Positions 1 through 5,132 of a stretch of 11,606 nucleotides of DNA are shown here, piece by piece. This DNA comes from JBNKEI01 sp050288705 (GTDB lineage: Bacteria; Myxococcota; Myxococcia; Myxococcales; UBA5297), in NCBI GenBank assembly GCA_050288705.1, contig JBNKEI010000210.1, forward strand, positions 1-11,606, written 5' to 3'. The notes beneath the pieces were generated by a model that had not been told where the DNA came from, did no database searches, and saw nothing but the letters and a program-made list of their open reading frames with translations. How positions within the stretch are numbered: the stretch's first letter is position 1; each line of letters starts with the position of its first letter. A program made the position numbers and the translations under genes.

Positions 1-73
1 CTAGCGCCAGCACCGTAACCATGGCGCACGTTTTGATTTTCATTAAAAGCTTCTTTCTTCTAATCATTGTCAT
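1..73 (-). CDS. Secreted or membrane protein, N-terminus only (runs off the window)
   Basis: Only the first 24 codons are visible. They read as a classical signal peptide: a basic start with Arg-Arg-Lys-Lys at residues 5-8, then a hydrophobic stretch ending in MVTVLAL. A strong Shine-Dalgarno AAGGAG (78-83, read on the minus strand) lies 4 nt before the ATG at 73 and 10 nt before an in-frame ATG at 67; either could be the start, and a third in-frame ATG at 43 has a poorer upstream site. A consensus-like promoter lies further upstream at 162-190. The mature protein is outside the window, so its function cannot be named. A lipoprotein is possible, but no lipobox is visible in the part shown. 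Confidence comes from the combination of promoter, RBS and signal sequence. Confidence 0.6.
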   Translation of the reverse strand, partial: MTMIRRKKLLMKIKTCAMVTVLAL

Positions 74-161
74 GATTCTCCTTTTTTATTAACAGCAATG
101 GTCATATCGCATTAATCGACTTAGAGTAAAATTTTACTTAAGTTCAGAAATACTAAGTGCA

Positions 162-190
162 ATTAAATTTATCCATGGAACTCATGTCAA
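162..190 (-). promoter_or_regulatory. Sigma70-type promoter for the leftmost gene
   Basis: Read on the minus strand, TTGACA (185-190) is a perfect -35 box. It is followed after 17 nt by TTTAAT (162-167), a 5/6 match to the -10 box. Transcription would start near 155 and leave a leader of about 80 nt before the ATG at 73. Box quality, spacing and an appropriately placed gene start make this the best promoter in the window. Confidence 0.6.
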
Positions 191-332
191 GGTAAATAAA
201 TAGGATTAAATTTTTTTCAAAAACATAGTTAATTTATGAACACACTAACAGGCAGGAGCGAGATAACCTTAAGATCGAAACAGAATGATAATGTCTCTGT
301 TGCTTCCTTTATTCACAGAGTTATATGAGTCA

Positions 333-513
333 CTTTATGTAGCTTTATGTAATTCAATAGGACTAACAAATCACAGGAAAAACTCATCAGTGGACTGTTA
401 TACTATTTGGGTGAACGAACTCTACTACTGCACCGATTGCCCGCGGTTGTCGGCATTCCTCGGCAAGGTGATATACTTTTAATTAAATCTAAACGACACA
501 AAGCCACATAAAG
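333..513. repeat. Inverted repeat of 18 bp arms, 145 bp apart
   Basis: The left arm at 333-350 reads CTTTATGTAGCTTTATGT. The reverse complement of the right arm at 496-513 reads CTTTATGTGGCTTTGTGT, so the arms match at 16 of 18 positions. Each arm is itself a near-tandem repeat of CTTTATGT with a 10-nt period. Such paired, internally repeated arms resemble recombinase or regulator binding sites, but no matching enzyme is encoded in the window and the function is unknown. Confidence 0.5.
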
Positions 514-538
514 CCATACAGGCTCGTTCGTCGCTAAA

Positions 539-577
539 CAAGCGACATGCCAGCGAAAAGCGCTGTCATGCCGCTTG
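539..577. repeat. Imperfect palindrome (17 bp arms, 5 nt loop)
   Basis: The arms at 539-555 and 561-577 match at 15 of 17 positions around the loop AAAAG. One of the two mismatches becomes a G-T wobble on the minus strand, so the structure is a little stronger there. It does not end in a T-run and so does not look like a terminator. It could be a REP/MITE-like unit or part of a recombination site. Confidence 0.55.
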
Positions 578-629
578 CCGCTCCTCCTCGATGGGGCGTT
601 ATGGTTGCCAGTTTCGATACATGGTGCCA

Positions 630-677
630 TTCGCCTTCGCCAGCCCTTTTTAAAGTGAAGGGCCGGCCGAAGGCGAA
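630..677. repeat. Second strong palindrome, 52 bp after the first
   Basis: The left arm (630-648) starts TTCGCCTTCG. The right arm (658-677) ends with its exact complement CGAAGGCGAA. Inside these 10 bp, a one-base bulge and one mismatch (A opposite G) are followed by pairing of GCCCTT with AAGGGC. The loop is about 9 nt and includes TTTAAA. There is no adjacent T-run. Together with the palindrome at 539-577 it may form one repeat unit; copies elsewhere in the genome would settle this. Confidence 0.55.
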
Positions 678-758
678 AATGTTGGGAGAAAACAAGCTAG
701 ACGCACACTCGGTGTGTTCCGACAAGCGGGTAATTCAGTCTATGTATGGCTAAACTCG

Positions 759-809
759 GCGGACATTTGTAACTGCTAATACCGCGGACATCTTCAACTG
801 TCGGCGACA
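759..809. mobile_element. Probable terminus of an IS21-family element (remnant)
   Basis: Two copies of a 17-nt motif lie in direct orientation: GCGGACATTTGTAACTG at 759-775 and GCGGACATCTTCAACTG at 784-800 (14 of 17 identical, 25-nt period). They are followed by TCGGCGACA ending at 809. Read on the minus strand, the block starts 5'-TGTCGCCGACAG and then shows repeated GTT..A...ATGTCCGC units, the layout I know from IS21-family ends (terminal TG/CA plus several internal repeats). The interior of the element would lie to the left, but no istA or istB sequence is found there, so this would be a solo or truncated end. The call rests on pattern memory and needs a database match. Confidence 0.4.
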
Positions 810-917
810 CCACTGAACCGCGCCTCAACTGGCGTCAAGCTGCAAACTGAACGGCCGATTGCCTTTTTTAGGTTAAAGTGGCCTAATTCGTTACGCAAGA
901 CTTTATGGTTGGGGTGT

Positions 918-936
918 TTGTTAGCGAATTGTTAGC
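918..936. promoter_or_regulatory. Phased direct repeat upstream of the pentapeptide-repeat gene
   Basis: TTGTTAGC occurs at 918-925 and again at 929-936, an 11-nt period that puts both copies on the same face of the helix. It ends 32 nt before the ATG at 969, where a promoter or operator is expected. I cannot define a clear -10 box, so the site may be an operator or coincidental. Confidence 0.3.
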
Positions 937-968
937 AGTTTAATCTTTCATAGCTTCGACAATCGTAC

Positions 969-1619
969 ATGAGCACTATCGAACAACTAATTTCAGAGCA
1001 TTATCTCAAAGAAGTCACTTTTTCGGGGCTTGATGCTCAGGGCGTCGATCTTTCTGGTAAAGATTTTTTCAGATGCACTTTTCGAAACATGAAACTCCAA
1101 GAAACGTGCTGGGAACGCACTCTTTTAGAAGACTGCATTTTCGAGGATTGCGATCTCACCGGCATTCAACCGGCGCATATGACATGTAGAAATGTTCAAT
1201 TCAAGCGATCCAAACTAATGGGTATCGATTGGAGTGATATATCGCTGAATCCGCAATTGTCTTTTGATGATTGTGATTTGCGCTACACGTCGTTTGTCTG
1301 CACTAATCTTCGCAAAACTCTCTTTCACGGCTGCAAGGCTGTGGAAGCCAATTTTTTTGAGTGCGATCTCATCGAAGCTGATTTCAGCAAGAGCGACCTT
1401 TCGGGAGCTAATTTTGACGCATCTGATCTTAGAGAGGCAAATTTTGCCACCGCTCAAGGCCTGTTTTTAAGGCCGGAGAAAAACAAGGTAAAGAATGCTC
1501 GTATTTCGGTGGAAGGCGCAATATCTCTTGCCCGAGGCTATGAGCTGCATGTTGTCGTAGATGGTGAAGACACTCCGCCAAAACAACTGGTTTCAGGGCG
1601 ACGGTCGCGAAAACGGTAA
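969..1619 (+). CDS. Pentapeptide-repeat protein
   Basis: The 216-residue protein consists of pentapeptide repeats of the A(D/N)LXX type, with central Leu/Phe roughly every five residues from about residue 16 to 160. The clearest run is 132-160, with CDLIEADFS, then SDLSGANFD, then SDLREANFA. Such proteins fold as a right-handed quadrilateral beta-helix. Well-studied members (Qnr, McbG, MfpA) mimic DNA and protect or inhibit DNA gyrase, but most of the family have no known role. The end of the repeats runs into a tail with LRPEKNKVKNARIS and an Ala/Leu helix, a common cap in this family, then a basic C-terminus (RRSRKR). The protein is cytosolic, with no signal peptide. No clear Shine-Dalgarno precedes the ATG at 969, but it is the first Met and fits the repeat start. 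It stands alone with no co-directional neighbour. Gyrase protection or toxin immunity is possible and not demonstrated. Confidence 0.85.
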   Translation: MSTIEQLISEHYLKEVTFSGLDAQGVDLSGKDFFRCTFRNMKLQETCWERTLLEDCIFEDCDLTGIQPAHMTCRNVQFKRSKLMGIDWSDISLNPQLSFDDCDLRYTSFVCTNLRKTLFHGCKAVEANFFECDLIEADFSKSDLSGANFDASDLREANFATAQGLFLRPEKNKVKNARISVEGAISLARGYELHVVVDGEDTPPKQLVSGRRSRKR

Positions 1620-2041
1620 GAGGAAAGGGGTGCGATTTGTCCGGTAAGCTGGTATGCCATTTCAACGGTAGGCAGCTGACCCGCTTTCTGCGGCAGGTTA
1701 TGTTATAGGTTGAAGCAATTATTCTGTAGGTTTGGAGCAAATCCCTCTATGGATACTGACAATTTCGACCGGCTTACCTTGTAATGAAAATTTAAATTCA
1801 AAGAGTCCCCAAAGCGCTGGCTAAATACTACCGAGCCCACTCCCAACTCCCCGTAATCGATTGCTGAGTTCCATTGCTTCGGTCATACTTTCGAAGATGG
1901 TCTCGACACTAAGCTCTGCTTGCCTCTGATTAATCTCTTTTTTCTCTACCAAGATGTAAATAAGGTTACTTTTGAGCATGGAACGTTCTCCAGGCAACAG
2001 GCAAATGAAAAAGACAAGAACCGAGACTCGACCCTCCTTGA
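1620..2041. other. Intergenic region holding an IHF-like remnant
   Basis: Between the pentapeptide-repeat gene and the amidotransferase stop codon the only recognisable coding trace is the truncated IHF/HU-like gene at 1821-1979. A small hairpin (CCGC 1681-1684 with GCGG 1690-1693) and an inverted pair GGTAAGCTGG (1643-1652) / CCGGCTTACC (1769-1778, 9 of 10 matching) lie to its left. Neither is followed by a T-run that would mark a terminator. The open frames across 1429-1740 (-) and 1972-2196 (+) show no family resemblance and no ribosome binding site. Confidence 0.5.
1821..1979 (-). pseudogene. Truncated IHF/HU-family DNA-binding protein remnant
   Basis: The 52-codon frame starts MLKSNLIYILVEKK, continues with QRQAELSVETIFESMTEAM and ends RLRGVGSG before a TAG at 1821-1823. 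This is the N-terminal helical half of an integration host factor/HU subunit: the K-S-x-L-I start, the AEL...TIF.SMTEA helix and the R-G-x-G-S turn that normally reads RIEIRGFGSF. Two residues are missing before RG, and the beta-arm and C-terminal helix (GRNPKTGE region) are absent; no other frame downstream restores them. The same frame reopens after the TAG to 1719 without IHF similarity. GGAG lies 8 nt before the ATG, a good ribosome binding site, so the gene was probably once functional. An intact copy would be about 95 residues. It lies 62 bp downstream of the amidotransferase gene on the same strand. A functional micro-protein is less likely than a pseudogene. Confidence 0.6.
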
Positions 2042-3178
2042 TTAAATCAATCCTTTTACGCTTGCTAGCCTACCACGCCATACAGCCCGCCAATTTTGCT
2101 CACTCTTCTCGACAAATTTCAGATGGCGAAGCGGATCCCTCAATACCGCTTCAAATTGCTCCCGAGAGATGTCCAAGGTACTCAAGAACCGGGTAAGAAG
2201 CTCAGGCTCCTCAGGCTCAGGCGTGTTCAATTTTTGGTTTAACTTTTCCTTAGCCTTTTCTTTTGTCAATTTTCCTATAGTAATGAGCTTACTATACCGG
2301 GTAAGTTCAGGACGCAAGGCTGGAAATTTGCGTTGGCGAATATAATTAACTAATGGCTCAAATTCACAATCAGCATGCTCTGCATCATCGGCATGCGCCT
2401 TCCATTTGAGTTCTCGGGTAATGACTGAGAATATTTCGTCATAATCCCAATCAACATAATCAGGCATATCGATCCTTGCACCAAATGACACTTTTTCTAC
2501 TGCCCTCAAACCCAGAGTATGTGCGATCAGCCGTTTTCTCCAATCCCCCCGATAAGCCAAGCGCGCAGCGCCTTCCACGGCTTCGTCTTCCATCACTGCC
2601 TCATAAAAGTCAGCATTTCCAGGCAAAAAATATTGAGGCGCCACATATTCTTCCGTGCGATGACAGGTCCCGCCCAATATCAAGGGAATTCTGAAGGACG
2701 CAGCGGCAGATTCTATCGCACAACTGATACCTCGCATGCAGGCAGGACAGAAAAAACCCGACTTCAGAAAAAAAGCTCGGTAAATTCGTTGCATCATTGG
2801 CCAATTATGACGCAAATAGATATGATCGACTTCCAGAGTATCAATAGCGTTCTTGATATTCGCGCGCGCGTAGTCGGATAAAAAGCCGTTATCATAGGTA
2901 ACAGCTAGACAGCGAAGGCGGTAACGCTTTCGAGCCAGGTAAAGCACGTAGGTACTGTCTTTTCCACCAGAAAATGGAACTAAAGCATCGTATTGTCGTC
3001 CTGCGCGACGGGCTTCCGAAATAATAGTTTCCAACTGACTACTTTGATCTGCTTTGCGCTTTTCCCAATCACCCCATTCAACGTCATGCTTTTTACAAAC
3101 CGAGCACTCACCGTCAGAATCGATGGCGACGCCTGGTATTGCGTCGCTAAGAAGGCAGCGATTGCATTCCATGGACAT
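2042..3178 (-). CDS. N-acetyl sugar amidotransferase (WbpG/PseA/WbuX type)
   Basis: The 378-residue cytosolic enzyme carries the signatures of the N-acetyl sugar amidotransferase family: an N-terminal zinc-ribbon-like Cys set (C5, C8, C25, C28), an ATP-pyrophosphatase P-loop VPFSGGKDS at 67-75, and a second Cys pair CPAC at 144-147. Family members convert an acetamido group of a nucleotide sugar to an acetamidino group in O-antigen, capsule or flagellin glycan synthesis, using ATP and ammonia often supplied by dedicated HisH/HisF-like partners. No such partner, glycosyltransferase or sugar-nucleotide enzyme is visible in this window, so it is an orphan here. The ATG at 3178 follows AGGGGG with 5 nt spacing; an in-frame ATG two codons later is possible. 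Length and motifs look intact. The exact sugar substrate cannot be inferred. Confidence 0.85.
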   Translation of the reverse strand: MSMECNRCLLSDAIPGVAIDSDGECSVCKKHDVEWGDWEKRKADQSSQLETIISEARRAGRQYDALVPFSGGKDSTYVLYLARKRYRLRCLAVTYDNGFLSDYARANIKNAIDTLEVDHIYLRHNWPMMQRIYRAFFLKSGFFCPACMRGISCAIESAAASFRIPLILGGTCHRTEEYVAPQYFLPGNADFYEAVMEDEAVEGAARLAYRGDWRKRLIAHTLGLRAVEKVSFGARIDMPDYVDWDYDEIFSVITRELKWKAHADDAEHADCEFEPLVNYIRQRKFPALRPELTRYSKLITIGKLTKEKAKEKLNQKLNTPEPEEPELLTRFLSTLDISREQFEAVLRDPLRHLKFVEKSEQNWRAVWRGRLASVKGLI

Positions 3179-3211
3179 TCTTTCCCCCTATCAATTAGAA
3201 TTATGGCTTAC

Positions 3212-3240
3212 AGTGTAATACGCTGTGCTACGCCTTGCAA
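3212..3240 (-). promoter_or_regulatory. Candidate promoter of the amidotransferase gene
   Basis: On the minus strand, TTGCAA (3235-3240) and TACACT (3212-3217) are each 4/6 matches to the -35 and -10 boxes, separated by exactly 17 nt. Transcription would begin about 27 nt before the ATG at 3178. The rest of the 3179-3423 gap shows no recognisable gene on either strand. Confidence 0.35.
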
Positions 3241-3437
3241 TTAAAAAACCAACTCTGCAAGCAACTGCAAAAACATCAGATAGCGCTCGCTTCTTTTTGA
3301 AGCGACACATTCTGAGATACTCAATTCCCCGGATGCGATTTGTCACCATGTCGCTTTGGTTGTTTATTGCGAAACATTGACACCAAATGTAGGCAAGTAG
3401 CCTTAGCCAAGAAATAACCACCAATGCTCGTGCATAA

Positions 3438-3906
3438 AAAAATAATACCTGCGGCAGTGCGCAAACTCCTTTGTCCGACGAGTCATTCGTATCTGACTTT
3501 CAACCCGAAGCGGTACTCGACAAGCGAACCTGCCTACTTTGGCAAAAATATCCAATATCTTACAATCCAGTACCCTATCCAAAATATGCGTACACAGTGC
3601 GTGACATTACAATGGAAACATGCCAAAATCGCCTGCTGTAAACTAGGAAAAGGATGGCGGCTACCTACTCGCCAGGAGTTGGATTCTATTGTAGACCACT
3701 CTAAAGATTTCTATGGAGATAATTGGAGTAATCCTACGTTAAATACCAATATATTTCCTGATTCATCGGGTTGGGGATACTGGACTTCTGACAATTGTTA
3801 TTCTGACGCTGCCTGGGTTATTAGTTTTCACAACGGTAATGGACATCATCTTTGTGATTACAAGCAGAACTATGCTATGGTCCGTTGCGTTAAAGATGCT
3901 CGCTAA
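3438..3906 (+). pseudogene. DUF1566 (Lcl C-terminal domain) protein, frameshifted and lacking a 5' end
   Basis: The C-terminal part (about 3622-3906) has the DUF1566 core: KGWRLPTRQELDSIVD, then YWTSD, AWVISFHNG and a final VRCVKDAR. In canonical members this is preceded by a D.xTGLxWQ motif and a short helix ending in Cys. That part is present but in another frame: from 3495 it reads DFQPEAVLDKRTCLLWQKYP and continues to DITMET at 3620, where one extra base (near 3621) moves the frame to AKIACCKLGKGWRLPT. Followed unshifted, the first frame stops at 3639-3641. The open frame starting with ATG at 3424 therefore has a probably meaningless first 66 residues. The first frame is open only from 3438, with no signal peptide or RBS, so the 5' end also seems lost. 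A sequencing error could explain the shift but not the missing start. Family members are usually exported or surface-associated, with unknown function. Confidence 0.6.
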
Positions 3907-3909
3907 TAT

Positions 3910-4284
3910 CTATGGACTCCAACTAATTATCATAGAAACCAAAGCAAGCAATAGAACTGCAGATGTTAGCATAACCAATACCCATTCTCGTTGGCGAATT
4001 GAAAATAGCAGTGTTGCCCCGACTCGTGCTAATGGCGTTATAGTCAAACACAAAAGTCCTGAGAAAATCAGAATTGTTTCCCAATGCCATGAATAATATT
4101 TTCGCTGCATCAGCGGACATTTCCAACCCAAACTACCCGCCCATTCTAAAGCTATCCCGGCTATTATCAATATGGCACTAATAACAATTCCTGCACGATA
4201 TACCCGGCAGACTGCTTGGCGCAATAATTCGTCTTTTTGCTGAAATTCGCGTTCCGAGGGAGGGTTTTGGAAATCTAGACTCAC
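3910..4284 (-). CDS. DUF1634 small membrane protein, partner of the TauE/SafE permease
   Basis: The 124-residue integral membrane protein has three predicted helices (about 32-50, 70-92 and 101-120) separated by short charged loops. The motif ILIFSGLLCLTITPLARV followed by a REWVLV segment matches the DUF1634 family as I know it. Members have no established biochemical role but are commonly found beside TauE/SafE genes. Here the start is GTG at 4284, only 2 nt after the TauE stop codon, with AAGGCGG inside the upstream gene as a ribosome binding site, so translation is probably coupled. There is no ATG near the N-terminus, which supports the GTG start. The stop lies 3 nt from the end of the convergent DUF1566 remnant. 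An accessory subunit of the permease is a reasonable inference, not a demonstrated fact. Confidence 0.8.
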   Translation of the reverse strand: MSLDFQNPPSEREFQQKDELLRQAVCRVYRAGIVISAILIIAGIALEWAGSLGWKCPLMQRKYYSWHWETILIFSGLLCLTITPLARVGATLLFSIRQREWVLVMLTSAVLLLALVSMIISWSP

Positions 4285-4286
4285 GG

Positions 4287-5132
4287 CTACTTTACCGCCT
4301 TATATAACATTTGCAAAGAAACCCAAAACATTACTCCAATAAAAGCAAATTTTAAAATGGAGCTGGGCAACTTACGCAACAACCGCGACCCGATTGCGGT
4401 TCCTAATATGACTCCAAGTACTACTGGACCGGCTATTCGCGGATCTATCTCCCCTCTAAATAAAAACACGCTCGCGGTCATAGTTGCAGTTATGCCTATT
4501 ATTAGCGTGCTAGTGGCAACTGCCACTTTATAAGGAATTTTCATAACTAAATGCAGTGCGGGAACATTGATCATGCCTGCTCCGCTTCCTAAAAGACCGC
4601 CAATCATTCCTGCCCAATAGAATAAAAATGAGCCCAGAGAAAGTCTGTTTACTACATATGCTTTTTGTTTACCGTTTTCCTCGAATGAACCGGATAACTT
4701 CATTCGCTCCGCCCATAAATTTTTTGGCGCATAAAATTGTCTTATTTCCATATTACGGGGATGCAAAATGGTGGCTCCCATTGCAAAAAACAATACAGTT
4801 CCATAAATACCGAAAAGACTGCGATCTTCCAAAATTCCCACTAAAAATGCGCCGCTTAGCGCCCCCAAGGCGTTCCAGGGTTCAAGAAAAAAAGCTAAGC
4901 GCAGATTGGAAAGCCCGTGGCGCAAATAAGCAGGTGAAGAAGAACATGAATTTGCCAAAACCGAAATTACCGAAGCCCCTAATGCTGAACGAATGTCTAT
5001 TTTCAGAAACAGCGTCAAAACAGGAACAATAACTATCCCGCCCCCTAAACCAAACATTGCCCCGGTAATTCCCGCCCCCATAGATGCACCCAGAATTACT
5101 AAAGACCTTTCTACCAAAGCAAACTCGGTCAT
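4287..5132 (-). CDS. Sulfite exporter TauE/SafE family permease
   Basis: The 281-residue multi-pass membrane protein shows the internal duplication typical of the family: a glycine-rich hairpin GAMFGLGGGIVIVPVLTL at 24-41 is repeated as GGLLGSGAGMINVPALHL at 178-195. A hydrophilic central loop (about 124-163) separates the two halves. The family transports small anions and organosulfur compounds such as sulfite, sulfoacetate or related acids across the cytoplasmic membrane; the substrate cannot be read from sequence, and the name is often applied loosely. The ATG at 5132 overlaps the lnt stop codon (ATGA), implying translational coupling, and DUF1634 follows after 2 nt. Sulfur metabolism genes are absent around it, so a sulfite role is unsupported here. 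Length is in the usual range and the gene looks intact. Confidence 0.85.
   Translation of the reverse strand: MTEFALVERSLVILGASMGAGITGAMFGLGGGIVIVPVLTLFLKIDIRSALGASVISVLANSCSSSPAYLRHGLSNLRLAFFLEPWNALGALSGAFLVGILEDRSLFGIYGTVLFFAMGATILHPRNMEIRQFYAPKNLWAERMKLSGSFEENGKQKAYVVNRLSLGSFLFYWAGMIGGLLGSGAGMINVPALHLVMKIPYKVAVATSTLIIGITATMTASVFLFRGEIDPRIAGPVVLGVILGTAIGSRLLRKLPSSILKFAFIGVMFWVSLQMLYKAVK

Larger units (their letters stand above)
74..968. other. Long region with no convincing gene, rich in palindromes
   Basis: Nearly 900 bp separate the leftmost gene from the pentapeptide-repeat gene. The first 400 bp are AT-rich and hold the leftward promoter; the rest is more GC-rich and strongly palindromic. 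Open frames at 285-482 (+), 403-630 (-), 534-725 (-) and 547-753 (+) lack a ribosome binding site or any recognisable protein family, and the latter three lie across the hairpins, so I do not call them genes. Recognisable content is an inverted repeat (333-350 with 496-513), two hairpins (539-577 and 630-677), an IS21-like terminus (759-809) and a phased direct repeat (918-936). The mixture suggests a mosaic of mobile-element debris. Confidence 0.6.

Noticed and set aside
285..482. 65-residue open frame (+)
   Set aside because: No ribosome binding site, no recognisable family, and it overlaps one arm of the inverted repeat.
539..610. Possible integron attC site (palindrome followed by GGCGTTATGG)
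   Set aside because: The core-site pair RYYYAAC / GTTRRRY is not matched and the palindrome is not positioned between such sites; no integrase is present.
547..753. Open frames on both strands across the palindromes (547-753 + and 534-725 -)
   Set aside because: They read through hairpin arms, have no ribosome binding site and show no protein family; best explained as the lack of stops in GC-rich repeat DNA.
775..785. GCTAATACCGC resembling a conserved 16S rRNA segment
   Set aside because: Only about 11 nt match and the flanks are unrelated to rRNA; it falls inside the IS21-like repeat block.
1972..2196. 74-residue open frame (+) near the amidotransferase end
   Set aside because: Antisense to the IHF-like start and to the amidotransferase C-terminus, with no ribosome binding site and no family.
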